64,000 nucleotides of DNA. Origin: Siderastrea radians (Eukaryota > Cnidaria > Anthozoa > Scleractinia > Rhizangiidae). A program made the translations under genes and the position numbers. Below, piece after piece: positions 49,201 through 59,600 of this stretch. Under the pieces are notes generated by a model. That model did not search any database. It had not been told where the DNA came from and saw only the letters and a list, made by a program, of their open reading frames with translations. The stretch covers positions 21,392,201-21,456,200 of the forward strand of contig OZ024890.1 in the NCBI GenBank assembly GCA_964017195.1, written 5' to 3'. The first letter of the stretch is position 1; each line of letters starts with the position of its first letter.

Positions 49201-50675
49201 ACCCCAATGAAATACTAAACAGTGGATCCGTCGATAGGAAAAAAAGTGATTTAGTTTTTATTTGACTGGGTGTACAAATATATAAACATGCTTTAATTTT
49301 TATTTTTCAGGGATATGGAGGAGACTCGTATTTCCGGAGGTTGTATAGGGTAAGCGGAGATTTCTAATTTAATGTTTATTTCTGCCCTTTATATGTAACT
49401 TTGCATTTATTTTCTAAGTTGTATCTTTCTTTATTTCAGGGAATTTGGGACCTTTTTAAGACAATTTATGTAAGTAAAATATTGTTAGTAAGAATGGTTT
49501 TCCACTGAGTGTTGAAGTAATATATCAAACACGAGAAAGAGTGTTTCATCAGGAGAAGTGGGTTGAAAAAACGAGGCGCAGCCGGGTTTTTTTGACCGAC
49601 TTTGAGGTGTTTGGATACCTGATGAAACACTCTTGAGTTTTTGATATGGCTTCTCAAACCATTGATAATTCTTGGAGAAATTTAAAGCAAAAGCTCGTAA
49701 AATTTTATGCTAATTAAGACCTGGTATCCAAACCACCGTCATGGTAGTGATTTCCTTGGTTTTCTCTTTATGAATTATTAATGAGTTTGAGAAAGCAATT
49801 TACATTTTGCTCTAGCTTTGCTTTACTATAAGCTCATTGGTTGTATGAAGACCAAACCACTTCCTCCGTCATCTCAGTGTGTCGCATGCATTTTACGACA
49901 CTTGTTGCAGTTTCATAAAGTTTCTTTAAGGTCTGACTGGTTCGTAAGGTTGTTTGTGTCTTACGTGATTGGCCAACAACAGCTTTGGTTTTGGTTTCAA
50001 GACTCTCAGTAATAACGAGGTAGGCGTCCCCTAATCCATTTGACCAAGGTTCAAATTCTCCTCCCTAAATCTCGCTGGATTTCGCTTCCGTTGTGACAAA
50101 CTCAGCTCATCCAACTGGTCAGCCTCCCACCATCTGAGATTCTTAATTTTTTATGCGCAGAAGGCCCCGCCGGGGAGTTGTTATGAAGCATTTTTATTTA
50201 CCTACTTATTCTGAAAACTGCTCTAGCATCCATAAATCTGCTTCTGACTTGTCCCCAGTCGTCTCTCTAGTATAACCAGTGCGCAAAGGGTCAAGGGAAG
50301 GGGGCAAATTTCTTTCCCTTTCTTCTTGCCTTCCCTTGACCCTTTGCACACTGTTGAGAGACGACTAACTGGGAACGAGTCATTGTCTGCTTATCAAACG
50401 ACAAGTCCAATAGCTTTACTTTCATTCAATATCATTTTTCAATACAGGATATTTGGACCACCCAGCCCATTGCTGCATTGCTCATGTTTGGTTTTCCCCT
50501 CCTTGTGTTCGCATTTGTTATTTACATGCTGTGCATTGCTGATGCTGGTCCTGAGGAAGAAGACCTGGATGAAGCTGAAGATGGTGTGGAGTTTATCGAC
50601 GAAGATCAGGAAGAAAAAGAACAGAAAGAATCGGACGAGGAAGCTGATCCTAGCACAAAACCAAAAACTGATTGA
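34248..50675 (+). CDS. TMX3: Thioredoxin-related transmembrane protein 3 (PDI family), 17 coding exons, 459 aa
   Basis: Exons: 34248-34314, 34396-34444, 34941-34980, 39407-39524, 40376-40421, 40828-40908, 41181-41298, 44863-44940, 45417-45480, 45711-45818, 46203-46263, 47404-47457, 47695-47751, 48155-48296, 49311-49349, 49440-49469, 50448-50675. They join in frame to 460 codons; human TMX3 is 454 aa. The N-terminus is a signal peptide (LVLLLCGCSAF). The thioredoxin domain has FYAPWCGYC with C58 and C61, and RGYPSIK with cis-Pro103. Two further thioredoxin-like stretches follow, then one membrane span at about 392-413 and an acidic cytosolic tail ending KPKTD, a KxKxx dilysine ER-retrieval signal. 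Role: thiol-disulfide oxidoreductase of the ER membrane. The ATG at 34248 was chosen over an upstream in-frame ATG (34053) because it places the signal peptide at the N-terminus. Intron 10 has a GC donor; all others seen are GT-AG. Introns 3, 7, 11 and 16 hold transposons. Confidence 0.97.
35284..36701. mobile_element. 1.42-kb inverted-repeat transposon Q1 copy 2 (reverse orientation)
   Basis: It is near-identical end to end with the reverse complement of 8186-9633, including the subterminal CGGAATTCC units. The flanks read AAT and AGT, so the target duplication is not confirmed here. It lies in TMX3 intron 3. Confidence 0.75.
37139..38497. mobile_element. 1.36-kb element with 9-bp target duplication (Mutator-type, non-autonomous)
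   Basis: Termini TAACCTGCGATCGGGC and GCCTGATCGCAGGTTA are flanked by the exact 9-base repeat GAACTTGAT (37130-37138, 38498-38506). Just inside each end a second inverted motif (AATAGAGCCTGATACAAT, ATTGTATCAGGCCCTATT) lets each terminus fold into its own hairpin. Two open frames of about 95-105 codons are unrecognised. It lies in TMX3 intron 3. Confidence 0.8.
40033..40210. mobile_element. TTAA MITE family P1 copy 2, right end decayed
   Basis: It starts CCCTTTAAGCCC and aligns with the interior of the 50892-51093 copy (AATTTCTC, GATCACCAAAGAT, GTCTTGATATTTAGAC). The right terminus is no longer clear. It lies in TMX3 intron 4. Confidence 0.55.
41386..44315. mobile_element. 2.93-kb foldback element in TMX3 intron 7
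   Basis: The ends ATGCGTGTATATTAGGGTCA and its complement TGACCCTAATATACACGCAT start long inverted arms. First come AT-rich arrays of GAAAAATGAAAAATGAA, then unique arms (CTTATCGTAGGTCTT and its complement). The flanks are TATTTTAA (41378-41385) and TATTTTAG (44316-44323), an 8-base duplication with one mismatch. The centre holds two direct copies of a ~650-bp block (about 42627-43279 and 43284-43930). No transposase-like frame is visible. Confidence 0.8.
42627..43930 (+). repeat. Tandem direct duplication (~650 bp x 2) inside the foldback element
   Basis: Both blocks run from TTTAATATTGAATGCCGATG to AGAAGCGTTGATTTCG and are almost identical by eye. Only the right copy is followed directly by the inverted arm. 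Confidence 0.75.
46287..46900. mobile_element. TTAA MITE family P1 copy 3, split by another MITE
   Basis: The outer ends CCCTTTAAGCCC and GGGGTTTAAAAGG are followed by TTAA at 46901. The interior runs opposite to the other copies (GATGCTTGCCACT, CATCTTTGGTGA). A second MITE interrupts it at 46353-46750. It lies in TMX3 intron 11. Confidence 0.65.
46353..46750. mobile_element. 398-bp TTAA-flanked MITE nested inside the P1 copy
   Basis: Terminal inverted repeats of about 38 bp contain GCTCAGCGTTCGAGCAGTAA on the left and TTATTGCTCGAACGTTGAGC on the right. Exact TTAA lies on both sides (46349-46352 and 46751-46754). Confidence 0.75.
47865..48090 (+). repeat. Degenerate SINE body related to the 4959-5274 copy
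   Basis: It shares GTGTTGTTTCC, CCCAGGTG and GATGGGCTAG blocks in the same order as the body of the SINE at 4959, without a clear tRNA head. It lies in TMX3 intron 13. An open frame of 73 codons here is an accident of the repeat. Confidence 0.4.
49522..49647. mobile_element. Short palindromic MITE in TMX3 intron 16
   Basis: ATATCAAACACGAGAAAGAG and TGTTTCATCAGG mirror CCTGATGAAACACTCTTGAG and TTTTTGATAT about 50 bases apart. No target duplication was identified. Confidence 0.55.
50254..50373. mobile_element. Short palindromic MITE in TMX3 intron 16, next to exon 17
   Basis: CCCAGTCGTCTCTC and GCGCAAAGGGTCAAGGGAAG mirror CTTCCCTTGACCCTTTGCAC and GAGAGACGACTAACTGGG. It ends about 75 bases before the last TMX3 exon. 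Confidence 0.6.
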
Positions 50676-50891
50676 TTTTAAAATCCTCTCATTCTAGATT
50701 AAAATATTCTTATTTGCAGAAGGCCTGGCGGTTGACATGAATGTTTCTTTACCTAGTGAGAAGGGAAAATTTGTGTCTGTGTACAGGCAGGCTTAGCCCT
50801 TATGCAGATCCTTACAGTATTTTTCAACCTCGTGGAGGGAGATTGTGCGACACGCCCAAAGAATGCCTGCATGGGAAGCTCGACATTTTAA

Positions 50892-51093
50892 CCCTTTAAG
50901 CCCCCACAGTGACCAGCATCTAATTTCTCCTTGCAATGTCACCACATGATCAAACATAGAGGTCACGAGAATAGTTAATGATCACTGTAGACAAAATGTC
51001 TTGATCTTTGTGCAAATTCTCTCAACTAGTACCATAAGAAATGTTTGGAGAACACTAAGGAGAATACCCATATTGATATTGGGGGTTAAAGGG
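50892..51093. mobile_element. TTAA MITE family P1 copy 4 (best preserved)
   Basis: Ends CCCTTTAAGCCCC and GGGGGTTAAAGGG with perfect TTAA on both sides (50888-50891, 51094-51097). It lies in the likely TMX3 3' UTR. Confidence 0.8.
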
Positions 51094-51153
51094 TTAAACA
51101 TCGCACGATGTAACCTGTTTTCAAGTCTCTCTGTAATATAACCAACTTGTGTA

Positions 51154-51159
51154 AATAAA
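51154..51159 (+). promoter_or_regulatory. Candidate polyadenylation signal of TMX3
   Basis: AATAAA about 480 bp after the TMX3 stop codon. The 3' UTR would then include the TTAA-flanked MITE at 50892-51093. No closer canonical signal was noticed. Confidence 0.4.
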
Positions 51160-52386
51160 CTAGTGTATGTTGAGGTTGCACTGAATTGTGAAAGGTTTGA
51201 AATTTGTTAGTTACTTTTATCGCTCCACAATTTTTCACACCTTGAAAAGAGGAGTGAGAATAAAAAGAGATTCTGATCTAAATCATTATGTTTGATTTGC
51301 GACCAGCCGCTTAAAAGTCGTGACAAGATTCCACTTTCACGGGATAACGTTTCACTGGAAAGCTTGAACTTACTTTCCATGTTAAAACGTTCAGTTTTTA
51401 CTATTAGTTCGCAATTGGCTTAAGTGAGGAGCAAAAAATGTCATTTTTGCTTCATAAAGTGGTACGTAAGCCACTAGTGAGCTTTCGAAACAGTCCAATT
51501 GACGGTTTCGTCCGGTGCAGAAAAGTATCTATCTACTTTCGTCATTTTCCGTGTATCTTCATAAATTAACTGAATAACAATTGTGCTTAATGTCAATGTC
51601 GTTTCGTTTCTTTTCTTTTCTCTTAGTTTATTTTTCTACCAAAAGTTAAAAAAAAAAAAAGAAAACAGGAGAGGTAGGGGAGGATCACTTGGCCTGAACA
51701 GGCGTCATTGAGCCCAGCAAACCTACATCCCGGAGAGGGAGGAGAGGGGAGAGGTTATTCGACCGCCAAGCCGCTTGTTGTTAAGAATTACTCTTTCAGC
51801 TCAAACACTGAGGGCAAAGTTTCACCGTTACAAGGAACGTCTGCTTAATGGCTAAAACGCCAGCAAAAGAATAAAGGAAACGAGATAACGGAACCGAGCA
51901 CGAAAAGTTGTCCTGGATCCGCGTCTCTCACCACTCGACCACCGCCGCTCCTGTTAGTATAGTAGGAAACTGAATGGGAGGTGTCTATTGTTTTTGAAAT
52001 TTTGATGCACTGATTGGGAGTGCGCTAGGCGAATTCAGTTTAAATGGGCTGAAACATAACAAAGCACTCTCCCAGGAAGTTGAAGGCTAAGAAGTAATTT
52101 ACAGCTTGTCTATGATCAAAGTCTAGAGGAATTCCGGTGTTCTTTTTATGCCAATATAAAGGTTGGTCAATCAAAACCTCCCAGAAGCCTTCAACACCTT
52201 CCAAAAAGAAAACAGCTTTGGCTTCAAGTGTCCTAGTAAGACAAGTCTCTGCCCTGTTCGATGGTAGAACGGTGATGAACCGCCGAGCGTAACGGACGCC
52301 TTTTCAGTGCCACTGCCGGTCCAGTTCGTGTAAGCTGGTTAACCTTGCGGCTGTGTAAGTAAAGACATATCCTATCTGATCTGGAT

Positions 52387-52505
52387 TAGCCTGCGTAGCT
52401 GGTGGAATCATATTTGCGCGCGTAGTTTTGGCGGCGCGCGGCTTCTTTTCCTCTACCAAGCCAAAACTTTGGGCGCGCGAACGATCCCGCCGGCCACGCA
52501 GGCTA
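52387..52505. mobile_element. 119-bp MITE with 9-bp target duplication (family M1)
   Basis: Termini TAGCCTGCGTAGCTGGTGG and CCGCCGGCCACGCAGGCTA, flanked by exact GATCTGGAT repeats (52378-52386, 52506-52514). The 9-bp duplication fits Mutator-type elements. Confidence 0.85.
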
Positions 52506-53114
52506 GATCTGGATGAAAAACGTATAGTTCCCACGTAACTGTCAACGAATTTAATCGCTCCTTCGAGATACCGTTGTACACGTAGACATGGAGAAAGGCT
52601 CGTTTGTCTTGGTCTTCCTGCACTCTTCAAACGGCCAGGAGTCAAGCGACATTCGCTCAGCATCGTTACATTAGCCTTGGCAGCTGCCTTGAGCAAGTAA
52701 AAAGAGGGGGGGATAGAACCTGCAACGTTCTTGTGTTCTTGTGTGTTATTTATCAGTCAGAACCTGAAGCTAGTCTTAGCATGTACGTTGTTTTTAGATG
52801 CGATCTAGCTGGTTCCCGTAGGTTTTTCCATCCGTTCGAGGCAATGGCTTTTTGGCGGCGCGAAAATTGGGGCAAGCGCAACAAATGCAGGGAAGGGCTC
52901 TCGCGCTCGCTTCAATTTTCGCCCGCCAGAAAGCGAAAAATGCTTCAAAACTGAAAAAAGCCCTACGAAAACGCTTGTTACGCAGGCTAAAAGAAACGAC
53001 AAAGACGCATCCAAACTAACCTGCCAAAATGGGAGGGAAATGAGGCGATTATTAGTTCGCGAGCGTGAACTGATCTTTCCGTTCCGCGCTCGCATCTTGC
53101 GCTTGCTAATTTCT

Positions 53115-53171
53115 TCCCTCTCTCCCTCCCTCCCTCCATCCCTCCCTCCCTCCCTCCCTCCCTCCCTCCCC
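53115..53171 (+). repeat. (CCCT)n microsatellite
   Basis: About twelve CCCT units, interrupted once by CCAT. Confidence 0.9.
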
Positions 53172-53995
53172 TTTTAGCGCCTGCCACGCAGGCTGCACCC
53201 AAACCAGTCGCTCGACACTTCAGTCTCCCTGATCATTCCAGCCAACACATCACGGTCTGCGGTCTTTCCTCACATCAGGAGTAAGTAACACATTCAGCCC
53301 CACCGTTCTAAATATATACGCACGAATTACGGTCACTTCGCTCCATTGTCACTTTGCTCCAAGTCAGATTGCTCCACACAATAGTCAGATCGCTCCACAA
53401 AATAGTCAGATCGCTCCACATTATAGTCAGATCGCTCCAATAAATCGTTAGATCGCTCCACTTCAGTTTCTCGTTGAAAATGATAGAATTGATTCAAGTT
53501 ATAGTCTGTCTCGATGAATATGCAAAGAAAACTTTACGCTTGCGATCGATATTTGTACGAGTGAGGTTTGAACTTAAAATCTTTTTAAAAGTCACCTTTA
53601 AGAGTTTCAAGAATTTGCTACTGGTTTGTCACGATTCAAACACAATTTAGAATGTAATTGACAATATCGCAGACCTTGTTGCGTGCGATACTGATTCTTG
53701 CGCTTGCTTTAAAAAGCTCCGACTCTTTTAAAACTGCAACTGCGTTTTAAAGACTCTTTAATTAAAACACGACCAAACAAGGTTTAGGTATAATAAACGC
53801 ATAGCCTTGTGTGTCCTTGTGTGTTTTCAAAGAAAAAGCATGAATTCTCGAGTCTCCCGTCGTTGAATCAAATTTTTATTCCTTCAAAGACTTCACAATT
53901 TGTTATTACGTTTGACGGAAATATGTGGACTATTACGCAGTCTGTATTCGATCACGCGCAACGGAACAGTTAACAGGTATAAGCATGGACTTATA

Positions 53996-54277
53996 GAGCG
54001 GTTTTCATTTGAGTGTCGAAAGTAATTCGCGTTTTGCTTTGGTTTTGCTTTACTTCGCTCTGTGATTGGTTGAAAAATTTCGCGCCACTTTCTCCACCAA
54101 TCAGAAGTAAAACTCAAACCAATCGCGACTTGCTCGCACGCGTTTTCCCGCGCTTGACGCCGGTGACATGTATTTGCTTCGAGTTCTGATTGGTTCATTG
54201 GGTAATTTGTGTTTGCTGTGATTGGCTGGGGTAATTACTTTGGTTTTGGTTTTACGACACTCATTTGAAAATCGCTC
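53996..54277. mobile_element. TA-flanked MITE family T1, copy 3
   Basis: Ends GAGCGGTTTTCATTTGAGTG and CACTCATTTGAAAATCGCTC flanked by TA. It sits eight bases from copy 4 in the same orientation, both inside the composite element 53331-54656. Confidence 0.8.
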
Positions 54278-54285
54278 TAACATTA

Positions 54286-54577
54286 GAGCGGTTTTCAATT
54301 GAGTGTCGAAAGTAATTCGTGTTTTGCTTTGGTTTTGCTTTACTTCGCTCTGTGATTAGTTAAAAAATCTCGCGCCACTTTCTCGACCAATCAGGAGTAA
54401 AACTCAAACCAATCAGTCGCGACTTGCTCGCGCTCGCACGTTTTTTCCCGCGCTTGACGCCAGTGACATGTACTTGCTTCGAGTTCTGATTGGTTCATTG
54501 GATAATTTGTGTTTGTTGTGACTGGCTGGGGTAATTACTTTGGTTTTGGTTTTACGACACCCATTTGAAAACCGCTC
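54286..54577. mobile_element. TA-flanked MITE family T1, copy 4
   Basis: Ends GAGCGGTTTTCAATTGAGTG and CATTTGAAAACCGCTC flanked by TA. It is about 90% like copy 3 by eye. Confidence 0.8.
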
Positions 54578-55370
54578 TAAGTTATAACATGGAGCGATCT
54601 GACTATTATGTGGAGCGATCTGACTTGGAGCAAAGTGACCATGGGACGAAGTGACCGGATACCATATGCACGTACCACCCACAATTTCTTTATTTACTCG
54701 GTTGAAGGATTAAAGCTCGAAACGTCAGCTTTTAACTTTCTTTACGATGGCCTGTTAGCTGCTAAAACACAGTCCGGTGGTTTTAATGGCTGGCACATCT
54801 GAATAACACAAAGTATGTTTGTAAACAGTGAACATCACCACAGAGCAATCGTTGTCCTCCTTACAACATAAATGGAACAAAAATTCTACTGTTGTGTGGA
54901 GTACCATTGCCACTGAACAATTTTGTTTAGTTTTTGACTTTTACAACATCTTTTTGTCAACTTTAAGAGACGTTTAGACGTTTAGACAATGCAAAACGCG
55001 GGCGATACGATGCAATGGCTGTTCCGGACGTTCGTTCCGTGGAACTAGTCGCCATTTTGAATGACGCCCGTGTCTACTAGACAATCAAATCCAAGCTACA
55101 TGTATGAGAGGAGGAGTAGGGAGCGTGAATGTTCCTTTATTTTATCTGGCTAATTAATTGACAAGGTAGCTGTGAAAAAGTTGTCAAACCTGACATCCAA
55201 CAGCTCAGCAGACTCTGGGCGGTTCCCCCTCTCTGCTCGATTAATCGCGCCCCAACCTGTGAAATAATCTCCCCGCCTCACTCCAGAGACATCGTCACAG
55301 CTGCGCGCGCCCACCCACAATGTACCCATAGCGTTAAACCTGGAGGATAATGCTGAAATGGAGCCCGATC

Positions 55371-55529
55371 TAGCCTGTGAACAGGCTTCGCGGTGGGGAG
55401 AAAGCGTAAAAAAAAAAAACGCCGAGCGAAGGTCGCTCCCCGAATTTTTTTCACCAGTTTACGCTCGCCTCGCTTCCCTGGCCGAATTTTTTCGCGCTTT
55501 TTCCCCACCGCGGAGCCGTTCACAGGCTA
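55371..55529. mobile_element. 159-bp MITE with 9-bp target duplication (family M2)
   Basis: Termini TAGCCTGTGAACAGGCTTCG and CGGAGCCGTTCACAGGCTA, flanked by exact AGCCCGATC repeats (55362-55370, 55530-55538). It shares the TAGCCTG start with the 52387 element. Confidence 0.85.
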
Positions 55530-55728
55530 AGCCCGATCCGGCAAAACTAACTTAATCTCTGACGCCGAGGATAACCGATAATCAGTCCACAATCAGAAGG
55601 CCCACATTCAGATTACTTGACATGGTTATTTTATGATTAAGTTACGTTAGGGCATGACTTCCAAAGAGCAATATTTGAAATAATCACCCCCATTTGGTGC
55701 GAAAAAATAATAATCGCCCCGGCTATTA

Positions 55729-56166
55729 TGCGCCGATCAATTCGAAACTTCAACATCTCCCCCGGGCATTTGACTGTGCTTCGTTTCCGGGGAGGGGGGG
55801 AATTTGAACCGGATTTATCTCTTGTTCTAACGTAATACGCCCGTGAGATTTTTTTTTGTCGGTTTTTGCAGGGTTTGATGGATTTACAAGATAGAATTTC
55901 GCCTTTGTTAGTGAAAAACTCTTTCAAAAGGGTCTTTAAAAAGACGTTTGAAGGTGTCATTGGGGCATCTCTCTCTCTCTGAAAGGCGTGTAAAGTGTTT
56001 GCTGGAAGAAGAAATTTGTCTTTGAGAAGAGGTACTTCAGTGCCAATTGGTGGCATTTGAACGGCTTTTTTGCCCCGAGGGGAGGGAATTTGAACAACCC
56101 AATCTACAAAAGTTCAAATGCCCGGGGAGGGAGAGGGGGTGTTGAACTTTCGAGTTGATCGGTGCA
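55729..56166. mobile_element. Inverted-repeat element H1 copy 2, TTA target duplication
   Basis: It is in opposite orientation to the copy at 2673-3175, with the same termini (TGCGCCGATCAATTCGAA and GAGTTGATCGGTGCA) and exact TTA on both sides. Its interior shares AAGACGTTTGAAGG and AGATTTATC-type blocks with copy 1. Confidence 0.75.
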
Positions 56167-56591
56167 TTATTCGAGGAAATATGGTAGTCTGCTGCTAAGC
56201 AAGATCCGGTCACACGGTCACCACACAAAATATCACCTGTTGTTGCATGGCAGAAATATTATGTCACTGTGGGTTTGCATATTACTCAGCTTTCATATTT
56301 CTCAGCAAAGAAGGAGTCCCAAAGACCACAAGGAAAACGCAAACGAGAAAAAGAGCACACAAGAGTTATGACACTGCATGAAAGTTAGGGGCCAAACAAG
56401 AACATAAATTAATAACTTATATCAATTCCAACAAAGTCGAGAAACTCAAACTTTTGGATTTATCGGCTGAGTTGATAAGTTGGCCTCTAGTTGGCACATT
56501 AATATCAATAGGTGACATAATGAGAAACATTGCTATACAGCGTAATACCCTCCAATTCACAACACAAGGTTGCAACAAATGAAGTTGAACA

Positions 56592-56597
56592 TTTATT
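56592..56597 (-). promoter_or_regulatory. Polyadenylation signal of RPL13
   Basis: AATAAA on the minus strand only a few bases after the RPL13 stop codon. This gives a very short 3' UTR, as is common for ribosomal-protein genes. Confidence 0.7.
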
Positions 56598-56603
56598 CAC
56601 AGA

Positions 56604-59600
56604 TTATTTCTTCTTAATAGCATCTTGCTCAGCCTGCTCCTTGGCTCTCTTCTCTCTGATGCCAACCAGCCTGGCATTAGCACGTGCAATACGCATGCTC
56701 CTGAATACACTGGTATTCTTTTCTTCATCTGTGATCTTGCGAGCCTTAATTGGCAGGCGTGAAGGTTGGATTGGCATGACTGGACCCTGGAGTTGCACTG
56801 CATTGGACAATTCAGCTGGCTGAAATTTGGGACAAATAAAATGACTTTTAATAAAAGTTCTCCTTTTATAGTCCAGTCACTGACAGTAGAGGCCACATTC
56901 AGAACTCTGTTTGAAACATACACAGTACTGAGAAACACAGCACCTCAGCTTATAGTCAGAAGGGCCCCTGGATGTCGCAGATACCCACTTTATGACAACA
57001 AAGGGAAAATTCATGCAACCTTATAAAATATAAGGGAAGACATGCCTAATAGCCCGATGGAACCACAAGGGAGTGCTGGCCAGTAGCTGTCAACTGAGTG
57101 CTCAATCTAGGATTGTATCCAGATATGCCCAAGTCAGAACTACTCTACAAAACCCATAGTCTGACACCAGGAGTACAGCAGGCTCTTCTGTCAATTGTGT
57201 CTATTTTTGTGAGCTACAATGGTAGGCGTTTATCGTTTCAAAGAAGCTCAAGAGTAACTTCCACGAAATCTGGCCTTTAGTTGGACACCAAGATGCCTCT
57301 CTGGCTTAAAAAGTAAATCAGGGTTTTCAATAAGGGCCGGCAGCCAATGAAACTCGCCGGCTATTCCATGTGAACTCACCGCCTATTTGATTGAGAAATT
57401 ACCTCATATTTTACAACTAACATGAGAAACATTCGCCACGAAACAGGAGCCTTGGATCGGCCAAGATTTATTCAGAAAAAACAAAAGAATCTTGCCTACA
57501 TTCTGAGTAATTTCAGCAGCGATTTGTGTTTCCTATTCTGTTCAAATACCCTAATTCTTGCTCCAGAATGCAGGAAATGCATTCTAAGAGTCCCAAATTT
57601 CCAAAATTTTCCCGGGGAGCACACCCCTGGACCCCCTAGAATTTCCCACCTTTGGTGCGAGTAGTTCATTCTCCACCTACTTCTACAATTTTGCCACCTA
57701 CTCAGATTCCTATTGAAAACCCTGGTAAATATGGGACATATTTTTCCTGCAAAGCTTCCTTGGTTGCAAAGTAGATGGGGCCCAAAATTGTAATGGTTTG
57801 TGGGAATCCTCAACCCCGACCCTTGATAATAGCCCTGTCACTTGTGGCTCAAGTTGTTGGGAATCAATTTTGATACAAAAGCTGATAAGTAGAGGGATCT
57901 CATTTCTGCTCTATGCAATACTGGGGGGAGGGGGGGGGGGTGGGGAGAAATGGTGATAATTTACCTCACTGTCTCCCTGCTTCGGATTGCCAGCCTTCCT
58001 TGGGAAGACAATCAACTTGCTCTTGTATTCCTTCAGTCTTTGAACATTAGCCTGAAGGGATTCTGCTGACCTGTTTTTTCTTCTGTGGTCAACTGAGATA
58101 CCGATGGTGGGAGCAACTTTACGCGAGATGCCTGCAGCCTGAAATATGAACACGGTGTCAGGTTTCATATAAACTGCATGTCTTCATGTGGTGTTAAACA
58201 AAGCAATATTTTGTGCAACTTGTTTCCAGTTGTTTTGCAACACAACCTACCAGAAAATTGCTTAGTGTAAATATACCCCGCAATAATAATTGTCAGGACT
58301 TCTACTGCATTGTACACTTAGCAACAATTTTTTTCAACCACTGACTGGTACAATACATAAAAGTTTTCTGCAACCAGTGTCACAATGATTTGTGTTATCA
58401 GTCGATTAATTTGAAAAATCACTGTCAAAAGGATGAAGAGTTGCATAATTTTAAAAAAAATTTTATTCATTTATTTATTTGCAAGTTGACGTGTGCAGGG
58501 CCGGACAGGTTGACACGAGCGGTTCTAGAAAAAAACGTTGTCATATGAAAAGTATAAACTGTTCACGATGAGACCAAATGGATTTATAGGTAGATGTAGA
58601 TTAGCATTTGCATATGCAAAATAAAAGACTGTTCTCTTGCAACTGACATGGACTGCAGCGAATTGCACATGGTAATAGCAGCAGAGCAAGTCTTTTTGTA
58701 AGTCGCCAAGTTGACCAATAAGGGCCCATTTGAGCACTATACAGTGGCAAATTTGCATCCGTTCACCAACTAAAACTAAAAACTGAAAACTATTCAGGAA
58801 GTAAGGAAATACCATGTTGTTCCAGTACTGTATGAAAACAATCACTTTCTGATTACACAAATGCAGTTATTGTATGAACACTTCCCAGAAAGCTCTTGGG
58901 TCTCACATTTTATGGTTTATACTCATCATACAACGTTTTTTCAATCAGGTGTACATGTCATTGGAAGAAGCATTCAGCAACACCTTTTTCAATATTTGTG
59001 AACAAGTCAATAGTATGGTAAAATGCGTTATTGAATGACACAGCTCAGGCTGGAAAGGAAAAAATTGGCTTTTCGTCATGATGAACAGACCTTGTGTACG
59101 ACATGACCTCAAGCCAGTTACTTTCCTATGCAGCCCTCCTCCTCAGCCCATAAGTGTATAGTGTAATTCCTCTTAGAAAACTTGTCTTACAGTTGCACAG
59201 TGCACATTTTTAGCTGTTGTGAGGCATTATATTCCTATGACAAGACACTTCACCCAATCTAACACCACACAAATGTTCATGTTTGATATTGTGATGTTTG
59301 TGATTAAGTTAAAGTTTGCAATTAGTCTGCAAAGAGGATTGCTTCTGTTCTCAGATCGAAAAAATAAACCCACCTTCAGTTCCTCCAAGGTAAAGCCTCG
59401 TCCAGCCCTTATCTTGGTGTTGTATTTAAACGTAGGACAACGGACAATTGGCCGCAGAGCACCAGCAACTGGTCGGGGTGCAATCTGCAGTGCCCTCTTC
59501 TGGCGAGCAATGCGCCTGCGCTTCTTCCGTCCAGGCTGGTCAAACCATGTCTTTACATAGTTTTGCCACTGCTTGTGGAAGTGATTGTTGTGTATCATGT

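Larger units (their letters stand above)
53331..54656. mobile_element. Composite inverted-repeat element with repeated GATCGCTCCAC units
   Basis: The left end reads GGTCACTTCGCTCCA, then TTTGCTCCAAGTCAGAT, then four spaced copies of AGTCAGATCGCTCCAC-like units. The right end is the inverted complement (GGAGCGATCTGACTATTATG to CGAAGTGACC). Two TA MITEs occupy much of the interior. No clear target duplication was found. Confidence 0.65.
50676..56603. other. Intergenic region between TMX3 and RPL13, dense in transposons
   Basis: After the TMX3 3' UTR no coding exon is seen. Delimited elements are a TTAA MITE (50892-51093), a 9-bp-TSD MITE (52387-52505), the composite element 53331-54656 with two TA MITEs, a second 9-bp-TSD MITE (55371-55529) and a TTA-flanked element (55729-56166). 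A (CCCT)n-like microsatellite lies at about 53115-53171. ACGCAGGCT fragments near 52980 and 53185 look like further broken MITE ends. Confidence 0.6.

Noticed and set aside
58794..58930. A C/D snoRNA in RPL13 intron 1 (ATGATGA and CTGA on the minus strand)
   Set aside because: The boxes are about 130 bases apart, no terminal stem forms, and no D' or C' boxes or rRNA-complementary stretch could be recognised.
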